DNA from: Sulfurimonas sp.
GTDB lineage: Bacteria; Campylobacterota; Campylobacteria; Campylobacterales; Sulfurimonadaceae
Length of the DNA stretch: 5,068 nucleotides
Assembly (NCBI GenBank): GCA_027044845.1
Contig: JALUBM010000188.1
Span: 1-5,068, forward strand
Direction of reading: 5' to 3'
Below, piece by piece: positions 1 through 5,068 of this stretch. Each line of letters starts with the position of its first letter. Position 1 is the first letter of the stretch. The notes beneath the pieces are model-generated. The model saw only the letters and a list, made by a program, of their open reading frames with translations, did not search any database and had not been told where the DNA came from. A program made the translations under genes and the position numbers.

Positions 1-1
1 A

Positions 2-259
2 AATTCAGTTGTTGTAAAAGAAGTTCCCGATTGTTCTACTGCTGTCGGGATTCCTGCACATATTATTGAAAAAGGAAGATGTAAAGATCCTTTTATGCAT
101 AATATGCTTCCTGATATTAACAAAGAGATGTTTGAGTATATGCTTAAACGGGTTGCAATATTAGAACATATCTTGGTCAAAGAAAATAAAGACCTATTGG
201 ATCAAGATCTTAAACTTGAACATATCTACGAATCTTTCATAAAATCAATGAAAAATTAA
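2..259 (+). CDS. cysE: Serine O-acetyltransferase, C-terminal part (5' end outside window)
   Basis: This is the 3' part of a gene: 85 codons and a TAA stop, open from the window edge. CysE makes O-acetylserine from serine and acetyl-CoA in the cytoplasm, the entry step to cysteine. The visible part starts in the last turn of the left-handed beta-helix: VVVKEVPDCSTAVGIPAHII (visible residues 3-22) matches the family's hallmark 'V..dVP..s..vGiPA.ii' ending. Then come a PFMHNMLPDINKEMF segment (30-44) and a long, charged, probably helical tail (about 41-85). The tail ends in Asn, not the Ile that anchors some CysE proteins in the CysK active site; it resembles the tailed form seen in other bacteria. 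The active-site His residues lie upstream and cannot be checked. The neighbour is aspC, an arrangement I recall from Campylobacter. Another hexapeptide acetyltransferase is possible but less likely. Confidence 0.85.
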   Translation, partial: NSVVVKEVPDCSTAVGIPAHIIEKGRCKDPFMHNMLPDINKEMFEYMLKRVAILEHILVKENKDLLDQDLKLEHIYESFIKSMKN

Positions 260-274
260 TTTTTTCATTGATTT
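242..274 (+). terminator. AT-rich hairpin over the cysE stop codon, possible terminator
   Basis: A perfect 14-bp inverted repeat (arms 242-255 and 261-274) flanks a 5-nt loop that holds the TAA stop codon of cysE. Each arm has only two G/C bases. The 3' arm begins with five T, but there is no T-run after the stem. It may therefore be a weak terminator or a 3'-end stabilising hairpin rather than a strong intrinsic terminator. The pairing is seen directly; the function is inferred. Confidence 0.5.
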
Positions 275-294
275 CTCAACTAATATACATAAAA

Positions 295-315
295 TTTTTA
301 GTATAATTCTTCAAA
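295..315 (+). promoter_or_regulatory. Probable sigma-70 promoter of aspC
   Basis: A perfect TATAAT -10 box lies at 302-307, preceded by a T-run (295-299) and no recognisable -35 box. This is the usual housekeeping promoter form in Campylobacterota, where T-rich periodicity replaces the -35 element. Transcription would start near 313-315, giving a leader of about 20-25 nt. The site lies in the only sizeable gap (260-335) upstream of aspC. Confidence 0.6.
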
Positions 316-324
316 TATATTATT

Positions 325-330
325 AAAGGG
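325..330 (+). promoter_or_regulatory. Ribosome binding site of aspC
   Basis: AAAGGG lies 5 nt before the ATG at 336. It is a partial match to AAGGAG and supports this start over the next in-frame Met codon (residue 15). Confidence 0.55.
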
Positions 331-335
331 TTTAA

Positions 336-1508
336 ATGCTAGCAAAACGCATAGATAAACTATCTGAATCAATCACAATGGCAATTACTGCCCTTGCACA
401 AGAGTTAAAAGCTGATGGAAAGGATATTCTTAGCTTTTCAGCTGGTGAACCAGATTTTGATACACCAAAAGTCATTAAAAATGCTGCAATAAATGCAATA
501 AACAGCGGTTATACAAAATATACTGCCGTTGATGGAATTCCTGCTCTTAAAGAAGCTATAGCAGCTAAATTCAAAAGAGATAATGAGCTAACATATGAGC
601 TTGACCAAATTATTGTTAGTAATGGGGCTAAACACTCCTTATTTAATCTCTTTTCAGCAACAATAGAAAAAGGTGATGAAGTAATTGTTCCCGCACCTTA
701 TTGGGTTACTTATCCTGAACTTGTAAAATATCTTGACGGAACAGTTGTAGAAATACCTACAAATGATAAAACAGAGTTTAAAATAACGCCTGAGCAGTTA
801 CAAAATGCTTTGACACCAAAAACAAAAATGCTTATTTTAACAACACCCTCTAATCCTACTGGTGCCGTCTATTCAAAAGAGGAACTTACTGCTTTAGCTG
901 AAGTACTTAAAGGAACAGATGTTTTAGTTGCAAGTGATGAAATGTATGAAAAGCTAATTTATGATGGTAAATTTACTTCGGCTGCCGCAGTCAGTGACGA
1001 TATGTTCAAAAGGACTATCACCATTAATGGCTTAAGCAAATCAGTTGCTATGACAGGTTGGAGATTTGGATATATGGCCGCACATCACACCAAAATAATA
1101 AAAGCAGCAAAAAAATTACAGTCTCAGAGTACTTCTAATATAAACACAATGACACAATATACTGCCATTACAGGGCTTGACGGTAGTGCCGATAAAGATA
1201 TAGAAATGATGAGAAAAGAATTTATCAAACGCCGTGATGAGGCAGTAAAACTTTTCAATGACATAGATGGTTTAAGTGTTTTAAAGCCTGATGGTGCTTT
1301 CTATCTTTTTGTTAATATTCAACAAATCAGTAATGATTCAATGGCATTTGCAAAAGAACTCCTAGCTTCTAAAGGCGTTGCTGTTGTTCCAGGTGTCGGT
1401 TTTGGAAGTGAAGGTTATTTTAGGTTTAGCTTTGCTACTGGTATAACTACTATACGAAAAGGTATCAAAAGAATTGATGAATTTGTTCAAGAGTTCAAAT
1501 TAAAGTAG
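336..1508 (+). CDS. aspC: Class I aminotransferase, aspartate (possibly also prephenate) aminotransferase type
   Basis: This 390-residue, PLP-dependent cytoplasmic enzyme most likely exchanges amino groups between aspartate and 2-oxoglutarate. Visible fold-type I landmarks are the N-terminal SAGEPDFDTP (35-44), the cofactor-contact segment VSNGAKHSLFN (94-104), PAPYWVTYPE (119-128), PSNPTG with Asn173, SDEMYE with Asp201 and Tyr204, the Schiff-base lysine Lys235 in NGLSKS, Arg243 in GWRFGY, and the substrate-carboxylate Arg363 in YFRFSFA. Length and the start at 'MLAKRIDKLSESITMAI' fit the subgroup Ib (Thermus/Rhizobium-like) aspartate aminotransferases. Some Ib members also aminate prephenate to arogenate, and sequence reading alone does not separate these activities. 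The gene has its own promoter-like sequence and lies 76 nt after cysE. Its last codons form one arm of a palindrome shared with the convergent gene. The fold and class are near certain; the substrate is inferred. Confidence 0.92.
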   Translation: MLAKRIDKLSESITMAITALAQELKADGKDILSFSAGEPDFDTPKVIKNAAINAINSGYTKYTAVDGIPALKEAIAAKFKRDNELTYELDQIIVSNGAKHSLFNLFSATIEKGDEVIVPAPYWVTYPELVKYLDGTVVEIPTNDKTEFKITPEQLQNALTPKTKMLILTTPSNPTGAVYSKEELTALAEVLKGTDVLVASDEMYEKLIYDGKFTSAAAVSDDMFKRTITINGLSKSVAMTGWRFGYMAAHHTKIIKAAKKLQSQSTSNINTMTQYTAITGLDGSADKDIEMMRKEFIKRRDEAVKLFNDIDGLSVLKPDGAFYLFVNIQQISNDSMAFAKELLASKGVAVVPGVGFGSEGYFRFSFATGITTIRKGIKRIDEFVQEFKLK

Positions 1509-1527
1509 GTTTTACCCTACTTTAATT
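1498..1527. terminator. Bidirectional hairpin between the convergent aspC and small gene
   Basis: A perfect 12-bp inverted repeat (AATTAAAGTAGG at 1498-1509, its complement at 1516-1527) encloses a 6-nt loop. It contains the TAG stops of both convergent genes. The 3' arm is T-rich when read from either side (TTTAATT), so it can act as a factor-independent terminator in both directions. Because of the symmetry both proteins end in Leu-Lys-stop. No long T-run follows, so the strength is uncertain. Confidence 0.7.
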
Positions 1528-1720
1528 CTGATAAAGTTTTAATAACCTCATCTAAATTTTCCAGTGGAATATGTACTTTCCATTCTGGACTTTCTGCTTC
1601 ACCTGAGAGTGAAATTCCTATACTAGCGACAGTACCGCTTCCAGAACCATAAGGTTCATTAATTTTTGTTATAGATATAACACCGTTTTTTGTTCCGCTT
1701 AATGCAATTGTTTTTGACAT
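1517..1720 (-). CDS. Small protein of unknown function downstream of lpxD (67 residues)
   Basis: I do not recognise this protein. The ATG at 1720 is chosen because AAGGAG (1726-1731) sits 5 nt before it. An in-frame GTG two codons upstream (1724-1726) overlaps that ribosome binding site and is unlikely to be used. The protein has no signal peptide, membrane segment or Cys. Residues 4-20 look like beta strands, followed by a flexible Gly/Ser stretch GSGSG (25-29), another strand-like part (30-39), a SPEWKVHIP motif (44-52, single Trp47) and a probable C-terminal amphipathic helix (53-66). It looks like a small soluble alpha/beta protein. It starts 20 nt after lpxD and is probably the last gene of the ilv-lpxD operon, so it is likely translated. 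Context alone does not give a role. Confidence 0.75.
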   Translation of the reverse strand: MSKTIALSGTKNGVISITKINEPYGSGSGTVASIGISLSGEAESPEWKVHIPLENLDEVIKTLSELK

Positions 1721-1725
1721 AGTCA

Positions 1726-1731
1726 CTCCTT
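1726..1731 (-). promoter_or_regulatory. Ribosome binding site of the small gene
   Basis: AAGGAG on the - strand ends 5 nt before the ATG at 1720. It decides the start, giving 67 rather than 69 residues. Confidence 0.75.
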
Positions 1732-1740
1732 AATATATTT

Positions 1741-2691
1741 TCACTTAAGAAGTCTAGCAAGTTTTGCCTGAAGTTTAAGCCATTGTCTATGTCCCATAAG
1801 AGGAAACCCCGCATATGTCTTGCCCGATTCTTTTATAGAATTTGTTATACCACTTCGTGCTGCAAAGGTAGAAAATGGTGCAATTTCAATATGCCCTGCC
1901 GTTGCTGATTGACCACCCATAACAACATTTCTGCCAAGTTTGGAAGAACCGGCAATACCGACTTGTGAAACTAATACACTGTATTCGCCTATCTCACAGT
2001 TATGACCGATTTGTACAAGATTGTCTATACGAGTACCTTTTTTAATCAAAGTGGAACCAAACACCGCTCTGTCAATACTAACATTACTTCCTATTTCAAC
2101 TTCATCTTCAATCACCACTTTTCCATTTTGGTAAATCTTTTTATGTTCACCTTTTTCATTTGTAGCAAATCCAAATCCATCTGAACCCACAACAGTATTT
2201 GCATGAATTATACAGTTATTCCCAACTAGACAATCTCTATAAATCGTTACACTAGGGTACAAGATAGTATCATGTCCTATGACTGCTTTCGCACCAATAT
2301 ATACATGTGCCAAAATGGTGCAATTTTCACCGATAACAGCACCATTTGCTATTTCAGCTTTAGGAGATATACTGCAATTTTTTCCTATTTGTGGAGTAGC
2401 TAGTGTATCATCTTCTATTGGCGGTGCAAAATATTTTGAAAGTTCAGCCATAGACCAGTAAGGATTTTTTGTAACAAGAGGAATACAATCTGTAGGAAGT
2501 TTAGAGGCCAAATTCTCAGAGATTATAACTGCCGCAGCTTTTGTATTTTCAAGATATTTAACATATTTAGAATTGGAAACAAAAGAGATTTCATCCTCTT
2601 TTGCACTTTTAAGTGTATTTATTCCTACAATTTCAATATCGTTACCTTGAAAATCACACTCTAAGAATGAAACTATTTTACTTAACTTCAT
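1741..2691 (-). CDS. lpxD: UDP-3-O-acylglucosamine N-acyltransferase
   Basis: LpxD transfers a 3-hydroxyacyl chain from acyl carrier protein to the 2-amino group of UDP-3-O-acylglucosamine, the third step of lipid A synthesis, in the cytoplasm. The 316-residue product has the N-terminal uridine-binding domain (about 1-90, with Phe37 and Tyr43 spaced as in E. coli ITFMVNPKY). A run of hexapeptide repeats follows from about 101 to 280 (left-handed beta-helix), including the family-typical GSDGFGFA (169-176). The QIGHNCEIG motif carries the catalytic His230 (His239 in E. coli), AGH gives His267, and a C-terminal helix runs from about 300 to 315. The ATG at 2691 is chosen because it matches the family start 'MKLSKI' and lies 4 nt after the ilvH stop, with GGAG at 2702-2705. 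A longer reading from 2790 would overlap ilvH by 95 nt and add 33 residues unlike LpxD. It is probably co-transcribed with ilvBH. Confidence 0.94.
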   Translation of the reverse strand: MKLSKIVSFLECDFQGNDIEIVGINTLKSAKEDEISFVSNSKYVKYLENTKAAAVIISENLASKLPTDCIPLVTKNPYWSMAELSKYFAPPIEDDTLATPQIGKNCSISPKAEIANGAVIGENCTILAHVYIGAKAVIGHDTILYPSVTIYRDCLVGNNCIIHANTVVGSDGFGFATNEKGEHKKIYQNGKVVIEDEVEIGSNVSIDRAVFGSTLIKKGTRIDNLVQIGHNCEIGEYSVLVSQVGIAGSSKLGRNVVMGGQSATAGHIEIAPFSTFAARSGITNSIKESGKTYAGFPLMGHRQWLKLQAKLARLLK

Positions 2692-2695
2692 CTTT

Positions 2696-3172
2696 TTATC
2701 TCTCCAACGCAACAGCGCCACTTCTTGCGATTTCTTTAGGATTGTATTTTTTAATCGCTTCAAGATAGTGATCAACTCTTTTAGATTCATCCGTAACCAT
2801 TGTGATTATGACATCATGACCAACATTCACTATTTTACCATTATAAGCATTGCAAATTGCACTAATATCGCTAATATTTTCAGTTATAGGAAACTTTACA
2901 AGAGCCATCTCTTTTTCAACTAAATCTGCATGTTCATACACACGCAAAACAGGAATAAGCTTATGAAGCTGTTTTGTAATCTGCTCTATGACACGTACCG
3001 AACCTGATGTAACAATTGTTAAACGAGAATACTTACTCTCAGGAATCGGAGCAACAGTTAAAGAAGTAATATTATAACCACGTCCTGAGAAAAGGTCGGT
3101 AATACGAGATAGAACACTCGCTTCGTTTACAACGATAACTGAAACTACTCTTCTTTCGTTATTGTCCTTCAT
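2696..3172 (-). CDS. ilvH: Acetohydroxyacid synthase small (regulatory) subunit
   Basis: IlvH binds the catalytic subunit IlvB, raises its activity and normally confers feedback inhibition by valine. The product has 158 residues, close to the usual 160 or so. Residues 8-80 form the effector-binding ACT domain, with the typical stretches NEASVLSRI (16-24), GRGYNITSLTVAP (30-42) and EQITKQLHKLIPVLRV (63-78). Residues about 85-157 form the second, ACT-like domain ending in ARSGAVALER, as in E. coli ARSGVVGLSR. Aligned by eye to E. coli IlvH, Asn16 and Asn34 match the valine-contact Asn11 and Asn29, but Ser19 takes the place of Gly14. The ATG shares one base with the ilvB TAA (TAATG), and an AAGGAG lies 8 nt upstream inside ilvB, so translation is probably coupled. 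The stop lies 4 nt before lpxD. Confidence 0.95.
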   Translation of the reverse strand: MKDNNERRVVSVIVVNEASVLSRITDLFSGRGYNITSLTVAPIPESKYSRLTIVTSGSVRVIEQITKQLHKLIPVLRVYEHADLVEKEMALVKFPITENISDISAICNAYNGKIVNVGHDVIITMVTDESKRVDHYLEAIKKYNPKEIARSGAVALER

Positions 3173-4869
3173 TATTCACTCTCCTTTTTCTCTAATAACA
3201 TCATGTTAAATAAGCTTCCACCAGATGGAACCATAGGCATCACATTTTCAAATCTTTCAACTTTCACTTCAATAAATGCAACTATATTTTTTTCAATCGC
3301 ATCTTTTAATGCTGCGTCAAATTCTTTTTTTGTTGTAACTCTATAGCCTATTCCACCAAAAGCCTCAGCAAGTTTTACAAAATCTGGTTGTACAGAAAGG
3401 TCTGTCTCACTGTGACGCTTGTTATAAAAAAGCGTTTGCCATTGACGAACCATTCCTAGAAAATTGTTATTGAGTATTATATTTATGACTGGTAATTTTT
3501 TTTCAACTGCAGTCATCAGCTCTTGACAATTCATTAAAATAGAACCATCACCAGTAAAATTGACACTTATCTTTTCAGGTACTGCAGCTTTGACACCCAT
3601 AGCAGCAGGAAAACCAAATCCCATTGTTCCAAGACCACCAGAACTTATAAACTGACGAGGTCTTGTAAATGGGTAAAATTGTGCAGTCCACATTTGGTGT
3701 TGTCCAACATCTGTTGAAATATTTGCATTATCACCAAGTAGTTCACCTACGCGTTTTATAACCCACTGCGGCTTAATATTTGGCGTATCTTCATGAAACG
3801 TAAGAGGATGTAACTCTGCAAAATTTTCTATTGTTTCTCTCCATGGTTCATAGTTCTCACTCTCTACCATAGAAACAAGTTTTAACATTTCTGTTACAAC
3901 ATTTTTTATATCACCTACAATTGGATAATTTGCATTGACAAGCTTAGAAATACTTGCTGGATCAATATCTACATGTATAACACCTGCATTTTTTGCAAAT
4001 TCACTTAATTTTCCAGTTACACGGTCATCAAATCTTGCGCCAAGTGCTATAACTAAATCTGTTTCACTCATTGCCATATTTGCTGCATAGCTTCCGTGCA
4101 TTCCAAGCATACCTACAAGCAATTTATCATCACATGAAAGTGTTCCACGTGCCATAAATGTCTCAACTGCAGGAATACCCGTAGTATGTACTAAATCTCT
4201 TACTTCATACGCTGCATTTGCATTAATTATTCCGCCACCAAGATAAAAAAGTGGACGTTTTGCATTTGCTATTGCTTCCATTGCTTTTTTAATTTGGCGA
4301 GGATTTCCCTTAACATGCGGTTTATATGTTTCTAAATTAAGTTCAATATCATAATTAAATTCTGCAATTTGTGCTGTAACATCTTTTGGAATATCTACAT
4401 GTACAGGACCTGGACGCCCAGTTCTCGCTATATAAAAAGCCTCTTTGAGTATACGCGGTAAATCTTTTGCATCAGTTACAAGATAATTATGTTTTGTACA
4501 CGAACGGCTAATTCCTACTGCATCTATTTCTTGAAAAGCATCTGTTCCGATTAAACTCATAGGAACCTGCCCTGAAATTACAACAAGAGGAATAGAATCC
4601 ATGTAAGCATCTGCCAAACCAGTTACTGCGTTTGTAAAGCCTGGACCACTTGTTATCATAGATACACCGACTTTTCCGCTAACTTTGGAGTAACCCTCTG
4701 CTGCATGCACTGCAGCTTGCTCATGACGAGTTAATATATGCTGAAATTTATCTTGTTTATAGATTTCGTCATAGACATTCATAATTGCTCCGCCTGGGTA
4801 GCCAAAAACTGTTTCTACACCTTCTGCAATTAAAGATTCAATGACCATTTGTGCGCCACTAATTTGCAT
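3172..4869 (-). CDS. ilvB: Acetohydroxyacid synthase large (catalytic) subunit
   Basis: This enzyme condenses pyruvate with a second pyruvate or with 2-oxobutyrate to acetolactate or acetohydroxybutyrate, the first common step to valine, leucine and isoleucine, using thiamine diphosphate, Mg2+ and FAD. The 565-residue product has the full three-domain layout. The N-terminal TPP domain (1-165) has VFGYPGGAIM (21-30), catalytic Glu50 in TRHEQAAVHAAEGY and the QVP...IGTDAFQE stretch (101-114). The central FAD domain (about 190-330) has GARFDDRVTGKL (277-288). The C-terminal TPP domain (about 365-540) has the metal and TPP motif GDGS (440-443) to NNN (467-469), then GMVRQW with Trp477, the residue linked to 2-oxobutyrate preference and herbicide binding in the family. 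AGGAG (4877-4881) lies 7 nt before the ATG. The symbol ilvI is used in some relatives. Confidence 0.97.
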   Translation of the reverse strand: MQISGAQMVIESLIAEGVETVFGYPGGAIMNVYDEIYKQDKFQHILTRHEQAAVHAAEGYSKVSGKVGVSMITSGPGFTNAVTGLADAYMDSIPLVVISGQVPMSLIGTDAFQEIDAVGISRSCTKHNYLVTDAKDLPRILKEAFYIARTGRPGPVHVDIPKDVTAQIAEFNYDIELNLETYKPHVKGNPRQIKKAMEAIANAKRPLFYLGGGIINANAAYEVRDLVHTTGIPAVETFMARGTLSCDDKLLVGMLGMHGSYAANMAMSETDLVIALGARFDDRVTGKLSEFAKNAGVIHVDIDPASISKLVNANYPIVGDIKNVVTEMLKLVSMVESENYEPWRETIENFAELHPLTFHEDTPNIKPQWVIKRVGELLGDNANISTDVGQHQMWTAQFYPFTRPRQFISSGGLGTMGFGFPAAMGVKAAVPEKISVNFTGDGSILMNCQELMTAVEKKLPVINIILNNNFLGMVRQWQTLFYNKRHSETDLSVQPDFVKLAEAFGGIGYRVTTKKEFDAALKDAIEKNIVAFIEVKVERFENVMPMVPSGGSLFNMMLLEKKESE

Positions 4870-4876
4870 GAAAAAT

Positions 4877-4881
4877 CTCCT
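4877..4881 (-). promoter_or_regulatory. Ribosome binding site of ilvB
   Basis: AGGAG on the - strand lies 7 nt before the ATG at 4869, an ideal spacing that fixes the start. Confidence 0.75.
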
Positions 4882-4905
4882 ATAAATACTATATAATTTT
4901 AAAAA

Positions 4906-4918
4906 TTCGCTAATTATA
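4906..4918 (-). promoter_or_regulatory. Probable promoter of the ilvB-ilvH-lpxD operon
   Basis: A perfect TATAAT -10 box reads on the - strand at 4918-4913. Transcription would start near 4906, with a leader of about 37 nt before the ilvB ATG. There is no -35 match, as is normal for Campylobacterota. The leader is too short for a classical leader-peptide attenuator, so control is more likely at initiation. Some read-through from the upstream gene is possible because no clear terminator separates them. Confidence 0.55.
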
Positions 4919-4949
4919 CTTTAGGAGAGCTATAATGGAGGTTAAAGTA
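4917..4949. repeat. Interrupted 7-bp dyad at the ilvB promoter, possible operator
   Basis: TACTTTA (4917-4923) and TAAAGTA (4943-4949) are perfect inverted copies separated by 19 nt. One arm overlaps the ilvB -10 box and the other abuts the stop codon of the upstream gene. It could be a regulator binding site or a weak 3' hairpin of the upstream transcript; in this AT-rich sequence it could also be chance. Confidence 0.3.
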
Positions 4950-5068
4950 TCAATCTAAAATTGATTTTACAATCATTGAAGGTCTCCATATAGAAAGAGA
5001 ACCTTTTTTTAACAATTCAATATTTAATTTAGATTTTGGATATTTTTCTTTAAAAGCAGTAATAAAAT
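4950..5068 (-). CDS. C-terminal end of an unrecognised protein (5' part outside window)
   Basis: On the - strand a frame is open from the window edge to a TGA at 4952-4950, giving 38 complete residues that begin FITAFKEKYPKSKL and end WRPSMIVKSILD. I do not recognise the family. The fragment is Lys/Leu/Ile/Ser-rich with AT-rich codons, as in the neighbouring genes, and it points the same way as ilvB, 80 nt upstream of it. The competing + strand frame over the same bases is also open but has no usable start codon and is very Phe-rich, which is what the complement of a Lys-rich gene looks like. An A7 run (5004-5010) lies within Leu-Lys-Lys-Gly. I favour real coding on the - strand, but the fragment is too short to be certain. 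Confidence 0.6.
   Translation of the reverse strand, partial: FITAFKEKYPKSKLNIELLKKGSLSIWRPSMIVKSILD

Noticed and set aside
1721..1726. GTG start giving the small protein two more residues (Met-Thr)
   Set aside because: The GTG overlaps the AAGGAG that is ideally spaced for the ATG at 1720.
2002..2184. Open frame of 60 residues on the + strand
   Set aside because: It lies wholly inside lpxD on the opposite strand, is Phe/Ser/Thr-rich as expected of an antisense shadow, and I saw no convincing ribosome binding site.
2279..2461. Open frame of 60 residues on the + strand
   Set aside because: It is an antisense shadow of the lpxD hexapeptide-repeat region with no independent coding signal.
2692..2790. 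N-terminal extension of lpxD by 33 residues to an ATG at 2790
   Set aside because: It overlaps ilvH by 95 nt, encodes a Lys/Leu-rich stretch unlike any LpxD start, and the internal ATG at 2691 matches the family start and sits just after the ilvH stop.
4931..4992. Pairing of TATAATGGAG (4931-4940) with CTCCATATA (4984-4992) as an antiterminator competing with the 4979-5010 hairpin, that is, an attenuation switch
   Set aside because: It needs a + strand transcript whose downstream gene is not supported, and the pairing includes a bulge in AT-rich sequence, so chance is the simpler explanation.
4923..5068. A + strand gene starting at ATG 4935 with AGGAG 7 nt upstream
   Set aside because: The frame stops after seven codons (MEVKVSI). 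The neighbouring + frame stays open to the edge and could be joined by removing one A at 4944-4946, but it is Phe-rich and overlaps the more protein-like - strand frame. A frameshifted + gene remains a minor alternative.
1..5068. Mobile elements, CRISPR arrays, tRNA or rRNA genes, toxin-antitoxin or defence genes
   Set aside because: Every stretch over 100 nt is covered by housekeeping or operon genes with uniform base composition; I saw no repeats, integrase, transposase or RNA gene signatures.

Overview
The window is a compact, AT-rich stretch of ordinary bacterial chromosome carrying biosynthetic genes. Protein character, Lys/Ile-rich composition, -10-only TATAAT promoters and gene order all point to Campylobacterota, most likely a Sulfurimonas-like organism. 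From memory, Campylobacter jejuni also carries an ilvI-ilvH-lpxD block and, elsewhere, an aspartate aminotransferase next to cysE. The assignment is inference, because no database search was possible.

Layout. The left part reads on the + strand: the 3' end of a serine acetyltransferase gene (cysE, 2-259), a 76-nt gap with an AT-rich hairpin and a TATAAT promoter, then a complete class I aminotransferase gene of the aspartate aminotransferase type (aspC, 336-1508). Everything right of it reads on the - strand. In transcription order these are the 3' end of an unrecognised gene (4950-5068), an 80-nt gap holding the likely ilv promoter, ilvB (3172-4869), ilvH (2696-3172), lpxD (1741-2691) and a small unrecognised gene for 67 residues (1517-1720). 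ilvB and ilvH overlap by one base, ilvH and lpxD are 4 nt apart, and lpxD and the small gene are 20 nt apart, so these four look like one operon. The two transcription units converge with only 8 nt between the stop codons, and one perfect 12-bp inverted repeat spans both stops and probably ends both transcripts.

How the genes fit together. IlvB and IlvH form acetohydroxyacid synthase, the first common step to valine, leucine and isoleucine. AspC and CysE supply aspartate-family and cysteine-family amino acids. LpxD adds the N-linked acyl chain in lipid A synthesis, so an outer-membrane gene is tied to a branched-chain amino acid operon. No mobile element, CRISPR array, tRNA, rRNA or defence system is visible, and I see no sign of a novel multi-gene system. 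The points most worth checking are the small gene after lpxD, the Ser at the usual Gly position of the IlvH effector loop, the stop-codon-spanning palindromes, the dyad at the ilvB promoter, and the identity of the gene fragment at the right edge.
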